From NCBI GenBank assembly GCA_942486035.1, contig CALNXK010000101.1, positions 382,001-446,000 of the forward strand: DNA of 64,000 nucleotides, in the 5' to 3' direction. Shown piece after piece: positions 47,381-59,513 of this stretch; the first letter of the stretch is position 1, and each line of letters opens with the position of its first letter. The translations under genes were made by a program, and so were the position numbers. Below the pieces are notes generated by a model. The model made no database searches. It saw nothing but the letters and a program-made list of their open reading frames with translations, and had not been told where the DNA came from. Origin of the DNA: Porites lobata. Taxonomy: Eukaryota; Cnidaria; Anthozoa; Scleractinia; Poritidae.

Positions 47381-47459
47381 GATCATTCTAGTTAACCGCA
47401 GCCCGGCCCTATTCAGCGCTACACTCCGCAGGACACGATCATATTTAACCCATTACCCA

Positions 47460-48195
47460 CTGATGGCAACTATGGACCTACTCAACATTTGGACCTACTC
47501 AACCTCTGTTTGATTTCGACGTACTTTCAGTACAACGGCAAACACTACAAACAGTTACACGGTACAGCTATGGGCTCTCCAGTTTCTGTTGTCGTAACAG
47601 AAATTGTTATGCAAAACATCGAGGAACAAGCCCTAGCTACCTACGCGCGAACTATACTTCTTTGGTTACCTTAGATTGACGACGCATTCACTGCTTTACA
47701 AAAAGACGAAATCGACGATTTTCACGAAAACCTCTACAGATAGAAAGCGGAGATACAGTTTACCAAGGAGATCGAGGAAAATGGTAAAATACCTTTTCTA
47801 GACTGCTTGGTCACTCACGACAACAGTAATTTACAGAAAACCGACACGTACCGACCGATTACTAGACCAGCCATCGTACAACCCGGCGACTTCTCAGAAG
47901 GCTACGACTATATGGACTTTGACGAGACGAGCGCAACTAGTTTGCGACTCACCTGACAGCCTACAAGACGAGACTGACTTCCTAAACAACGTTTTTAGTG
48001 AAAACAATTGATTCTATCGCACGGGTACTGACAACCTTCCAATATACGTGTTACACACAAAACGATAACCACTTACGACTACTACTTACTAATGTCAAGG
48101 ACAAAGACAAACCGGAGGATAGACAGTGAGCAGTATATACAAGATCAAATGCTGTAACTGCAAGGCTATAGCGCGTTATAAGGGTCAAAATTAAT
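47460..48195 (+). pseudogene. Penelope-like retroelement remnant (RT and start of GIY-YIG)
   Basis: FQYNGKHYKQLHGTAMGSPV and VTEIVMQNIEEQAL are Penelope RT hallmarks (GTAMGSPVSP, VANIVME). Further on KIPFLDCLVTHDNSNLQKT, and SSIYKIKCCNCK resembles the entry to the GIY-YIG endonuclease. Stops (for example at 47672) and frameshifts show decay. Confidence 0.8.
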
Positions 48196-48218
48196 AATGC
48201 AAACTTTTTTTTAAGATG

Positions 48219-48380
48219 ACTTTCGAATTGCAACTCTTGTGGCATGATTAATTGCTAATGTAGTTTCGTTTGACATTTTTTGCGAAAACTTGCTTCTTTC
48301 TGCACGTTCCATGGCGTACAAGTGTTTTTCTTTACCATTACTTTCCAATTGCAACTCTTGTTACATGCTTAATTGCCAAA
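48219..48380. repeat. Direct repeat, two units 121 bases apart
   Basis: ACTTTCGAATTGCAACTCTT at 48219 and ACTTTCCAATTGCAACTCTT at 48340, each followed by similar text with TTAATTGC. Confidence 0.65.
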
Positions 48381-49484
48381 TTTCACTTTAGAAAGGTGGT
48401 TTACTAACTTAGAGCAAACGTCACTGAATCGTAGTTAACAGTTAGGCGCGGTACAAAGGACTCATTGACGGAATCAAGCAAAACTAACTACGAGAGATTG
48501 ATTGGACAACTGACAATTTGATTAACAATAAACGTCTTTTCAACGGCGACAACAGACGGATCGAAACAAACCAATGACATTACGAGTCCTCATAGCCAAT
48601 AACATCACCTCTTAACTGACAGACGACCAATAACATCGTTGTTGACAGTTCCCCTTTCTCAATCAGTTAAAGCCCGACAGATCAGATTCCTGAGCCATTG
48701 TCTTCGGCGCCCCTAGAAGGGCCTTATTTCTAAATACGCTCTGTACCACCCGACACATGGTAAACCAAGACCTGGTGGGGCTAATATTAGTGATCTGATG
48801 TGCTTATATGTACTATTCAACCAATATGTAACAAAAATAATCAATGCCCAAAATTTCCCCTTTCTCACGAAATTCGTTCTTTCAGTTGGCGGAGGACAGC
48901 AAAGCTTGGGAGCACATGGAGGTCAACTGTTGGCACCACTGGGGACCCCCATGAGCGCCTCAGCCGAGCAGGGAGAACCAGGCTTTTCCGGGGCGGAAGA
49001 AGTAAACTGAGCACCCGAGAAGGAAAACTCGTGGACGGTGTCCTTTCAACCTTCTGACGTGCCCTATCATTTAATATTAGAAAAAAAGAGCATGTCTCCC
49101 AGTAATTGCTTACTTATAACTCCTTGGTGATCGGTGCAAATTTCAGAGTAGGTGAAATAGATATCACACAGCATCGAAGGGAGCCTGGGAGGAGACGTAA
49201 AATTTGTGTAATGGGATTGGGTGGCTGTCCAGCTAGCGTATTACATTTCGGTGATTTAGGTTTTTCTGCAAAGAGGTGAAGCTAATCTTGATATTCGCTT
49301 ACCTTTTGGTTCCTTCTCGCAAATGCTTTTAATTAAGGGTTACCAAATTAAATGGGCGATTTCTGCCAAATAAAAACAAAAGGGATAGAAGTAAAGTAAC
49401 CAGGAATTCACCTGAAAGATTTTCGAATTCACTCCCCCGGCCTGCAACCAGAAAGTCTCTATTGCCTCTTAATGTTCAAGCTGG

Positions 49485-49600
49485 GAGCAATCGAAGAGCA
49501 AGGGTAGGAGCACTCGCCTGCCATGTCATTGCCATGGCTTCGAATCGCGACACGTGGGTTGGTCTATTTTCTTGATTTGTGAGGCATTTCTTCCATTACA
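49485..49600 (+). mobile_element. tRNA-derived SINE fragment
   Basis: A-box-like AGGGTAGGAGCACTCGCCTG and B-box-like GGCTTCGAATCGC at the right spacing. It does not fold as a full tRNA. Confidence 0.5.
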
Positions 49601-49769
49601 ACGGTCTATTCCAACTTATTCACTTTCTATTTATTTATAACTTCCTTATAACTAGGTCATCCTAGAATGAATTGATTGGGAAGAGCACGTGCAAGCAACG
49701 TGAAAGAGCTGTTACGGAACAACACAAATAATAAGAAAACTGAAGAACTTTGCCGGCTATAGAGTTAGA

Positions 49770-50170
49770 AAGCACTTAGTGGAGTCACTGATGCTGTTAA
49801 AACTCGACTATTGTGACACTGTCTATTACCCTTTGCTGGAATTTCAACAAGGTTAATGGAGAAGGACACCTTTCAAGGCTCTGCTGCCAAGTTATTTAAT
49901 GTTCTTCTGGCAAATATTAGAAACTGTAGAGATTTCAAAGTACACTGTAGGGAAGTTAATGCCTACCTATTAAGTAACATTTGTAAATAGTTTGTAAATT
50001 GCAGATAGGGTTGTATTACTATTACTAATCTCTATTACATTTTTACAATATCCGATACTATTGCTTTTCATACTGTAGATTTCATATTTTAGTTTTGCAG
50101 CATATTGTACATGTCATGCTTTATATTGTAGCGTTTTAACAGGTGAAGAGCCACTAGGTGGAGACACTGT
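49770..50170 (+). pseudogene. CR1/L2-like LINE 3' end
   Basis: ESLMLLKLDYCDTVYYPLLE, then in another frame FQGSAAKLFNVLLANIRNCR and FKVHCREVNAYLL. This matches the conserved C-terminus of CR1/L2-type RT proteins. The 3' UTR follows with GAAGAGCCACTAGGTGGAGA. Confidence 0.65.
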
Positions 50171-51473
50171 TATTAAGCCATTTTTATTATTATTATTTGA
50201 CCCATCTTTTAAATTGCATGAAGAACATTTTACTTTTCACCTACAGTACAAACATTCTGGTACGTTCGCTAACCGCAAATGTGAAACAACATTCTTACCC
50301 CCAAAATCCGAAAATGTGCGACTCTTTTCTAGTAACTGTATTTAAAATGCAACTCCACTGATTGTTGTCAATCCAGCCACCCCATCCAGCGGCACATCCC
50401 CATTAGCCTCTTAGAAGAAAGTATCCCCTTGGGATTTCGACCCATTTTTTGCAACTATGTAGAACTTCAGAGGGAAGTTAATACAAAGAATAAAGATAAA
50501 GATAACATAACATAATATGAATCTTGTGGTCAAAACTCGGGCCATAGACACAATGCTATCAGCCAATTCCACAGAGTATGATATTTGAATACGCATGTCA
50601 TTTTTAATTATTACCACCTTTCTTAGCTTAAAGTCCTTTAAACAATGGAAAATATTTATCATCCTTCGTTATATATTTCTTTCTCTAATTTTATTAAATT
50701 ATTATTGGCTTGTTTTATTCATTTTTAATAACAAGTAGTAAAAGACAATTTCCAACGAGTTGCTAAACAGATAAACTGTGAAAACACTATAAGGGAATCA
50801 TCATGGGCTGAATTAATCAATTACAACAACTTAAAGCAAAAATCTGTCTTAAAGTTCACTAAAAAATGAAAAAAAATGTTTCTTCCAGTTGGGTTTGAAG
50901 TCACATCTCTATCAATTGAACTCCTCGATCAAAGGCTGCCTTAGCGCGTCATGTGGTCGCAATCTTCGACCAAAGAAAGTCAGACGGCAAAAGAAACTGG
51001 CAATCAGTCTTTTGATATGAAAAAGTCCATTGTAAATGAAATGAGTGCAAATGAACAGACTTGGAAACATCGTTTTGCGGAAATACGATGCGTAGACAAC
51101 CCCTTTACCTGAAAAATATAAAGGAAATCATGGATTTTCTTTGTGTCGCAGTTTTAAAACTATTGAAAAGATTGCCGGGATACTTATGGCTATATTTAGC
51201 AAAACTTTTCCCTCAAAGAGAAATTTTTAATTATCTGTCGTCCCAATCTATCATCACTTAACAAACGTAACGAACTTGTCTCTTCTTGCCGCCACAGAAA
51301 CAAAGCGTTGCTATGTAACAATTAAACATTTAAATTTAAATTTTCCCCAACAATGTAATCTCAAAGTATATAGTCGATGGTTATGAATATTCTTATTATT
51401 AAAATCCCCTGAAGAGTGAGAGATCACGAAACAGGCTTGTCGGGATGAAAGTGTAGTTTTTTCCTACTTCCAA

Positions 51474-51475
<2 letters not shown>
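50171..51475. other. Intergenic, no feature recognised
   Basis: AT-rich. It could hold the 3' end of gene B, but no exon could be supported. Confidence 0.35.

Positions 51476-51539
<64 letters not shown>
51476..51539. repeat. (TA)n microsatellite
   Basis: About 31 TA units. Confidence 0.97.
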
Positions 51540-51540
<1 letters not shown>

Positions 51541-51615
51541 CTTGTGGATATATATTGCGAACTTATAAAATAAAGTAGTATATAGTCCACTCTGCTCTGT
51601 TCTCGGACATCTTTA

Positions 51616-51631
51616 CAGTGGCGGATCCAGG
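51616..51631. mobile_element. Solo hAT-type left terminus
   Basis: CAGTGGCGGATCCAGG is a well-known hAT end. The inverse end was not found nearby, so this is a fragment. Confidence 0.4.
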
Positions 51632-52342
51632 GGGAGGGCCCGGGGGGTCTGGACTTCCCCTTTCAGACCTGACGCTTGTTTGAGGCTGAAATTCTTACAT
51701 CGACAGGATAGTACATCACTTTTAAACTGGCTCAGTTTTTTTAAATGAAACGCTCATAGCATTTTGCCAATAAACTTAATTCCAGGGATGTGACTCAAAA
51801 ATTTCATTTTGTGGGTACCTCCTTAGTCTCCTATGATTAGTTCGCCTCTGCTCGCAAAGCAGCATTTACCGCGCCAACGGTGACCGGCGTTCACAGATTG
51901 AGGAACACGTGGTCGTCTCTGCTTTCTCTCCTGGTTGACAATTAACGAGTAGAATTCAAGTACACGGTAAGGGGCCAAGGAGCATTTATACCGTGCAACC
52001 GTGACTGGTGGGAGGGGGTGTGGGGGAGAAGTAATTTGCCACGAAAAAGTTAACAGTCCTTTCTGAAAGTTAGGAGCTTTAGCACCGGCACTAAGTGATA
52101 TACTACTTACAACGAGTCAAATAAAAGGAACAGGAAATCAGGGACCAACCCTGGGTGCTCGTTTACCAAGGCTGCCGTCCTATAGAGGTCCCCGCTGAGA
52201 AATAGTTGACTGTATTACAGTGAAAAAATTCAAACCAATTTTGCCTCAGAAAACATTTCTTCAAACACCGTAACAACCTTCCTATTGGTTTGACTGTCAA
52301 GAAAAGTTGCGTTGTAAGAGAATGTTTAAAAGCAGATGTTAC

Positions 52343-53857
52343 CTAAAGCGACCAGGATTATAGAACTGTTGAGGACGACGAAAAGGATGTTTATGATTAA
52401 GGAATCATTTCCTTGATGATCTTTTGTCCCATCACAAGTGCTGTAAATTGCTCCAAGACAAACGTCAAAGAAAACAACCCATAGCACAACGTTCTGTAGT
52501 AAGTCCTCAAACTTGGTCTTTATCGGACGGAATAAGGTATAGGTCACACCAAATACACTCACAACCAGCAAAGTCAGTCCAATCTGAAATACTCGATCAG
52601 AACCAAAAAGGAAAATTAACGAGATTAGTATCAGTTTGCGGTACATCTAGGTTACCTCCCAAAACCAAAATTCGTTCTTATAGTTTTCAAAAAAGACTTT
52701 TAATCCGAAAGCAAGTTCTTCATTTCGCTGCGATTTTCGGTATTTGTAAATAAGAAAGAGCATCAAAATAGGAAATCCAACAGGATACACGGAAAACACT
52801 GCGGCAACTGGCCAGAAGATCTTGTGTTGGGCAGTAAAGCACTGGAGGGAGTAGTCAGCTTTCAGAAGAGAGATACATTGGTTCTTGTGATCCGTGAAGC
52901 AATGCGTCACGCATGCGCCTGGGAGGGGAATGATTTGGATGATTGTTTTACTTGTCACTGGGTATGAAGCCAGCAAAAACAGGAAAATGTTCCGGTAACA
53001 GGATTTCTTCAAGCACGAAACTTCACACAGCTTTTCGCCATTGGACCAATCCTTCCTCTTGTTGATTCGTCTTTTTTTCAGAAAGATGTAAGCCAGAATG
53101 ATAGAAACCACAAAAAAATTAACTGAAAGAACGAGAATGAACTTCAAATATGCATTTAGTCGCAGTTGAGAATTGATACAGCTTATCGGAGCAAACTGAA
53201 AAATATTTCCTTCAAACACCTTCAGAAATTGTCCCATTGGGATCAAAGCTACTGGCCATTTCACTCTCGTCAATGCCGTAAAGATACCGGAAATAACTTG
53301 ATAAAATCCTATAACGATTTTAAAACACGACATAATGACATCTGCGAGAGTACGATTATTGTCAGTTTGTTTCGAGTCGCCCCAAAAAATCATTAGGAAG
53401 ACAATAACAAACAAAGCCACAACCACAAAGGATGAGACGCTAGCAACTGCAAGACTCGGACATTTTATGCACGTGCTAAATCTTAGGTAGTAGCCACTTC
53501 TGCAAATAGCGCACAAGTTTCCCTGGTATCCCTCATTGCAATCCGAGTCTATTCCACCCTTGCAAGACCCAGCATACGGACATTTCACTGGCTGTGGAAG
53601 AGGCATGATAAATCTGGAGTAGTTCTGATTGTAATCAGCTTCGTAAGAATGGATGTTTTGCACGAAATTCTTATAAAAAAAGCTGTTACTTTGATTGGTC
53701 CACTTCCAGTAATAGTTTGGTGCAAGTATTGCTGTGTCGTTGACGCAATTGATGCCGTGAGCTGGACATTCTGAGCATGGACCAAAACGATGCAAGCGGT
53801 AAAACCCTTCAAGGCATCTGCAAGCACGATAACCAGCGGATTCATTGGAAAGCGTAC
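52343..53857 (-). CDS. Gene B Cys-rich plus multi-pass exon with premature TAG
   Basis: 1515 nt from TTTCTAG to donor G|GTAACA. Begins TLSNESAGYRACRCLEGFYR and continues CSECPAHGINC to GNLCAICRSGYYLRF. It then has membrane segments with the four-Cys loop (GACVTHCF) and YPVGFPI. After FWFWEVT comes TAG (52649-52647) and then MYRKLILISLIFLFG, which continues to the donor without further stops. Termination here would remove about the last three membrane segments. The Met directly after the stop could in principle reinitiate, but such a fragment would lack a signal peptide. Confidence 0.9.
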
Positions 53858-54044
53858 CTAGAAAAAGATAGTAACATTTTCTTGTTAAAATATATCCTGC
53901 TGACAGAAACTAGAGTAATGTCACAGCGTGACATTACAATGCTTAGGGGTAGGAGGTCACCCGGCTTAAAAATAGACGATTTACATCTGATAGTGACAAT
54001 GAAATTAACATTATGGTTACGTTGACAAACAAATAGCATATTTG

Positions 54045-54945
54045 AGGTTTTAGTTGTGTGGGGCATTTAAAAATAACCAGTTGACGTCCGGCATTTAAAA
54101 TTTAAGTGGGTAATGAATATGAGCGAAAAAGTCGGGAGAATAGGCCGAGGGCTGTAGAGAGTCAACCTTTAATCACACGGCAGAGAAAATTTGCGGGAAA
54201 GTAACGTTTTGCCTGATAATTTTTTCATGATTTAAAGAGAGACATGACATGACGTCATCAGTCTTGTGATCAAAGCGTTTCAATGTTTTAGTTAGTTTTT
54301 AAAGTACCTTTTTTGTCAGAAATTGGCACGTTTTTGCGTTGTTTCTCAACAATTCTTTACACTGTATTGTCTCTGAGTAATTATTATTTCATTTTCAAAG
54401 CAGAATCAAACGAAAACTGAGACAGAAGTTTAAAAGTTGCGTAAATTGACCGATATTGCCAGTTAAAGTCGAAAAGGAGACCTACTCTTGAGACTTTTGT
54501 AAAATCCTTTTTTAACTTAACTGTTTGTTTGCCTAAATAAATGTTCAACGTTGTTAATAAAGGAGAACGTTGGCCATATAGTTTTTCTTCATTCCGGGGA
54601 GAGGGGTCATGTAGCAGCTCTTCTAACCCTAAAAGCCAAATGACTTGCTACGCTAAAACAATGGAAATAATGATGAACAATGTTGTGTTACTGTTTTCCC
54701 CGACCGATGAAAGGACACCTTACGGGTAGGGAGAGAATCGTATGGTCATACGGTTCAGTCGGTAGCCGCGCGACCGATAGTTCATAAATTTCCTGAACGT
54801 TCCCTGGCATGGACCAGGCATGAAAGAGTATTAATGGGTTTATTGTGAGCTTTATGTCTATCTTCGATCACTTAAAAGATTTAATCCTACAGGGAAATTA
54901 AAAAACAACGAAAACGTCATCCCTGAAAACTGTCAATCACTATAG
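54045..54945 (+). repeat. Dispersed repeat of about 0.9 kb, copy 2 (gene B intron)
   Basis: Aligns with 27325-28260 in the same orientation. It lacks the 55-base LINE/SINE tail found there, so it shows the empty site. Confidence 0.8.
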
Positions 54946-55093
54946 AGAAAGAATATACATCTGTTTTAAACTCGAAGGAAAGGGTCAAAGAAGTAAATTG
55001 ACATTGCAATACGTCTGTAAATAACAAAGTTTGGATGTGTTTCGTCTAGTCAATACGTTAATGGTCCAAATCGTAATGATTAATGTTTCCTAC

Positions 55094-55213
55094 CGTACGG
55101 ACATGCCCAACAGTCCGAGGCACGTTTACCAGGATGTCGCTCTATTGATACGTAGGTTCCAATGCTACAGTGCTTGCAGGTTATCTGTCCCATTTGGTCC
55201 TGGTAAAAACCTC
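55094..55213 (-). CDS. Gene B Cys-rich exon (counterpart of A exon 17)
   Basis: 120 nt, phase 1 to 1. Reads GFYQDQMGQITCKHCSIGTY and ends DCWACPYG. Length, phase and all Cys are the same as in gene A. Confidence 0.92.
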
Positions 55214-55541
55214 CTTAAGATATGATAGCAATGAAATCATTTATTAAAACGTATTTCTTTATAAATATGTGCTGCAATATAATGGTGTCCTTGGAAAGCG
55301 ATACTGGGTGGGACGTCACCTGTTTGTGCCTGCGATAAATACATTACTTTAGCTGCATCTAACGCCCTCAATTTGTTTTTTCAGTTGAATCGTTAAGGGT
55401 GAAGTGTTTTTCAGAACAGCCGCTTAAGGAAAATTATTCCACATTAGATTCACATATTGCATTAATTTCTTACGCGGTTGCCTACTCGTCAAAACGGCTT
55501 CCAAAACCGTGCATGATAAGGTTTTTTTCTCTTTTAACAGC

Positions 55542-55690
55542 GGCAGGCTTAGCTTAGTTGGTAGAGCCTTTGACTGCAGAGTGGAAGGTCGTGGGTTCCA
55601 TCTCCGGGGCAGGATCAATACTCGGGTTCTTAAAATAACTTAAAAATGAAGGTGCTGCCTTTGTCCTCCCTGTCAACCGCTAACAAGTAC
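55542..55690 (+). mobile_element. tRNA-derived SINE in gene B intron
   Basis: The tRNA head has A box TAGCTTAGTTGG (55550-55561), a TTTGACTGCAGA stretch like a Cys-tRNA anticodon arm, and B box GGTTCCATC (55594-55602). A non-tRNA body follows (GGTTCTTAAAATAACTTAAA). The anticodon stem does not pair well, so this is a SINE and not a tRNA gene. Confidence 0.75.
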
Positions 55691-55733
55691 GTAGTACACG
55701 TATTGTATTTCATAGCAATGTAATCTCACTTAC

Positions 55734-55930
55734 CAGCAGGGCACGCCTTGCAAGAGTCATCCAGAGATTTCAATCCGTCTTTGCAAAACGTACAATTCCA
55801 GCACACTGAGTGGAAAAAATGATAATGGGGACATGGATGGCATATAAACCCTGATTTTCTAAAGCTCTTTAAATCATAAGCCACTTCATCCTTTACAATG
55901 GTGTAAAAAGTGGTGGAAGGAGCACAGTCC
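55734..55930 (-). CDS. Gene B Cys-rich exon (counterpart of A exon 16)
   Basis: 197 nt between TTTCAG and GTAAGT, phase 2 in, phase 1 out. Starts DCAPSTTFYTIV, contains CHPCPHYHFFHSVCWNCTFC and ends CKACPAG. It has the same Cys framework as gene A with eight residues fewer near the end. Confidence 0.88.
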
Positions 55931-56334
55931 CTGAAATAAGAGAATAAAAGAGATGAGAAAATTCTCTTTCGAAAAAACCACGTGTTGGGTTTGATTGCAG
56001 AGGCTAATGAATACAGTTAGGAATATGACACATTTCAAGCCATAATAGTCAGGGTTTCACGTTCTTTAGTTACTGCACTTCCCTTCCCCCCCCGCAAAAA
56101 AAAATAAAACGCGAATTCTGAAATTCAAAAGCCAACTGACGTTTGCGTTTTTCTCTGCCGTAAGTAAACTAAACGGACCTCTCAAGAAACAGAAGATTAC
56201 TTTAACACGTTTAAACGGTCATTGTTTGTGATTGGTGGATTTTGATCTGTTTTGTGTGTTTCTTTCTTTCAAGGTTCGTTGTTTGTGATCGTAATGATGA
56301 TTAACGGCAGCAAAAAACGCAATTGTGAAGGCGG

Positions 56335-56458
56335 CACGTATTCCCCTTTCGTAAACGGTTCTTACCAGTTTTAACGGTCGATGCCACCATTGGTATCCAT
56401 GGCCTTAGTAATGATAGATGTGACATATTCCCTGGATTAAGTTACAGTAGGGCAAATT

Positions 56459-56548
<90 letters not shown>

Positions 56549-56680
56549 GAATAGTCCGAGTTCCTGGTTCGACCCTGGGTTGCGATTTCTTTTCTTTTGA
56601 ATAGAAAAACCCTCCAAAATAGGTCAAAAATTTTCTAAGTCTCTTAAAAACGGTAGCGACCTTTAATTGCTACGCGTCAG
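56335..56680 (+). repeat. Dispersed SINE-like repeat, copy 2, with expanded (GA)n
   Basis: Same flanking blocks as 20590-20945 (GATGCCACCATTGGTA; GGTTCGACCCTGGGTTGCG; AAATTTTCTAAGTCTCTTA). Between them stands a (GA)n run. Confidence 0.6.
56460..56544. repeat. (GA)n microsatellite
   Basis: About 42 GA units inside the SINE-like repeat. Confidence 0.97.
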
Positions 56681-57418
56681 TCTTGCCCTCTACAAGCGTC
56701 CCGTCCCGTGTGTATACAGATGAATAAAACTCGATATAGATACGTTAACCATAACCAATTCTTAAATGGGTAATTGACCAGTTGGAGCTCGCTTTAGTTT
56801 TGTTAAGTTAATAAGTAATTATTTAATTAGTAAGTAAAATAAAAAAACAACTTTCTTGCCGGGTTACTAAAACGATGCATGGAATAATCAAACATTCTCA
56901 CATAGCTATATCTGTCACACACGTGACTTGCATTTATTTAGTAAAGAGATCATGGTTCATATCGACACAAATCCCGGAGGAGTACTCCCTTATATTTGCC
57001 TTGTAGGTATGTGCCGCCCCAAAGGATGTGGTTTTTGCGCCGTTTTGCTCTGAAAACGGAAATAGGCTTTACCTATTGAGGTCTGAATTCGGTTATGGCT
57101 TTCAAGGGAATACGGAAGTGCACAAACGTATCAATTTGTCGTTTCAATTCCAAATGAATAAGAAAGAAAGAGTAATTGGCAAATTCCAAATGGATTTTAA
57201 GAAATCTTTTTGTTGGCGTTCTAATCTAAGTAATAATAACATAATTTCTGCCTACGCCAGGTCTGACAACGGAAATGGATTTTTAGAGGCCATGTCTAAA
57301 ATCAGGTGTGGAAAATGACAATTTTTTTGGTCTGAAAAAGGGTGAGGATTTGGAGAACCGGCGGCACACCCCCACCGCGAATTCCCAGGAATACCCCGCG
57401 CAGGACAGAGATACATAC

Positions 57419-57484
57419 AGTACTGACGAGAATTCTAGATGGGGCGGAAATGACAGCCGATGAAGATTGCTACATGTTACAGAC
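57419..57484 (-). CDS. Gene B LRR cap exon (counterpart of A exon 15)
   Basis: 66 nt between TTCCAG and GTATGT, phase 2 to 2. Reads SVTCSNLHRLSFPPHLEFSS, keeping the single Cys. It is three residues longer than gene A. A pogo-like element starts 32 bases upstream of its acceptor. Confidence 0.8.
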
Positions 57485-57516
57485 CTGGAACAAAAATAAA
57501 TATATTCTCACTTATA

Positions 57517-58269
57517 CAGTCGAACCTCTCTAATACGGACACCGAAGGGACAGAGCAAAGTATCCGTATTAGAGAGGTGTCCGTATAAAAGAGGTCACTA
57601 TGATGACGTCACTTTTATGACTCCACTTACAGTTTTAAGTATTCAGTAACTAAAACCAGGCTCACACTCATCTTTAAACTGCATTTAAATTTATTAATTC
57701 ACAGTACAAAGACAGTAGCATACAAAATTGTACATCTCAGCAACAAAGTGGACAAATCACTTTTAAAACGAAACGAGCTACATGGCAATGTTGCAAATAA
57801 AAAGTTGTAAAACGTAAAGTACAATTCTGAAAGCGTCTTCCGTTATTTTGCAAGTCAGTAAACAGTACTGAGTACAAAATGTGATAGAAAAGATCTTTAT
57901 GCTATCTGTAGTTATTTAAAAAAGTCGGTTATCTTCCTTTGTACACCTTTTGCAAATCGTTGTTTGACATACTCAGCGACTGGGCTTTTGAAAACAGCTT
58001 GCATAGCTTATCAGCCAGACGGGATTCACCCTGTGCGGATTCACCTGAATGGGATTCGGGATCGACCTGATCACCGCAGTGTTATATTTAAGTTTATATG
58101 AATTTTTTCTCTGGGGCCGAGATTCAGTGTCCGTTGTCCGTATTAGAGACACCGTATTTTATAGGTTTTTTTAAAGAAAATATATGAGAATTTTTTCGGG
58201 AAATTGGAAAGTGTCCGTAATAGAGGTGTGTCCGTATTAGAGAGGTGTCGGTACAGAGAGGTTGGACTG
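57517..58269. mobile_element. pogo/Tigger-like MITE in gene B intron
   Basis: Starts CAGTCGAACCTCTCTAATAC and ends AGAGAGGTTGGACTG, with TA at both sides (57515-57516, 58270-58271). Internal copies of GTCCGTATTAGAGAGGTGTC repeat the terminal motif. No transposase. Confidence 0.78.
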
Positions 58270-58472
58270 TACGTGTATAGTGAACGACCATGAATAAAGG
58301 TTTTGCCTTTGTAGATTGCCAGTTATACTCGCGATGTCGTTTGTGTTTTTTTAAATTCGTTATTGATCGATATTTCTGTTGATGTGTCTAAGGAAATATT
58401 TGTATGTTATTTGGTATCTTATCCAAACTAAGTTTATTGTTTGTATCACTTAATTTTATTATTTTCACTTAC

Positions 58473-58544
58473 ACTTTGGATGCGTTTGTTAATAAATCAA
58501 GCAGATCATTTGGCAATGCTGTTAAAGGGTTGTCGAAAAGTGTC
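58473..58544 (-). CDS. Gene B LRR exon (counterpart of A exon 14)
   Basis: 72 nt between TTCCAG and GTAAGT, phase 2 to 2. Reads TLFDNPLTALPNDLLDLLTN. Confidence 0.88.
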
Positions 58545-58689
58545 CTGGAAGAAAAATGTTCAATTCTAAGTAACACGAAAAAAATCTAGTAACAATTATG
58601 AGCAACAGCCGGAAAAATCTATAACAAAGCAACTGATCTAACGATTTGGAATTCATGTGTATCCAAAGGTCACGTTTATTAAGTGATAG

Positions 58690-58928
58690 TATCCCCCCAT
58701 TTAGTGGAGCAGTTAGAGCAATGATTCGAAAGCCCCGAGCTCGGGTTCTGCCCTGGTCGCTTGCTGGATTTTTTCTCGGTAGACCGGAGTTGAAATCCTC
58801 GACCACCCTTGTAAATAGCAACTGGTTCGCCTCCTACCGGCTGGGATTCTAAAACATATTTTGTTCCATTTGAATTATTGTTTCATTATCCCTGAAAAAC
58901 CCATAAGAGGAGAAGATCATTAAGTAGT

Positions 58929-58970
<42 letters not shown>

Positions 58971-58971
58971 T
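58690..58971 (+). mobile_element. tRNA-derived SINE with (TAA)n tail
   Basis: A-box-like TGGAGCAGTTAGAGCA, B-box-like GGGTTCTGCCC (58743-58753), and a body with ACTGGTTCGCCTCCTACCGG. The 3' tail CCTGAAAAACCCATAAGAGG resembles the LINE tail at 27556-27611, and the element ends in (TAA)n. Confidence 0.65.
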
Positions 58972-59441
58972 AGTAGTAGTATAAGTATCCATCAATTCAA
59001 TGAGTGACAGGGTGGACGTTACCATCTCTTGCATTGTTTAGAGGTTAGTTTGCAATAAATTCTTCGCAACCTTCGAACGTATAATTCACGTGACACTCGA
59101 CAGAGGTCCCTCAGTCGAGTCACACTAAAATAATTATGGCAACTTTACATGTCCCGTACCTGAATGCGCTGCCGACACATGGTACGGATTCATCATCACT
59201 TCCAAAATGTCGGAAACACTTGGTTAACAGTTTGCCTTCTTTTTTTGTTCAAGTTTTCTCCGTACTTAGATTCATGTCCGAGTTTTCCGATACACTTGGC
59301 ATCATGTTTAAAGCTGCATTTCAGGTGATGAACTGTAGTTTACAGCCAAGTAATACAAGTTGAAAAATTAATGTGTAATGTATCCTTTACAACAACCTGC
59401 ATAAATTGTACGTGAAACTTTCACTTCTGATTATCACTTAC

Positions 59442-59513
59442 AAAGTACTAAGGGTTTGAAGGCCGTAAAAAGCTTTTTTTCCGAAGCGCTTGATCTCATT
59501 GTTGTGAAGAAAC
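59442..59513 (-). CDS. Gene B LRR exon (counterpart of A exon 13)
   Basis: 72 nt between CGTAG and GTAAGT, phase 2 to 2. Reads FLHNNEIKRFGKKAFYGLQT. Confidence 0.88.

Noticed and set aside
49410..49439. A 30-nt phase-1 microexon of gene B
   Set aside because: It has acceptor, donor and correct phase, but so short a match arises easily by chance and has no partner in gene A.
55542..55613. tRNA-Cys gene
   Set aside because: A and B boxes are present but the anticodon stem does not pair and a SINE body follows.
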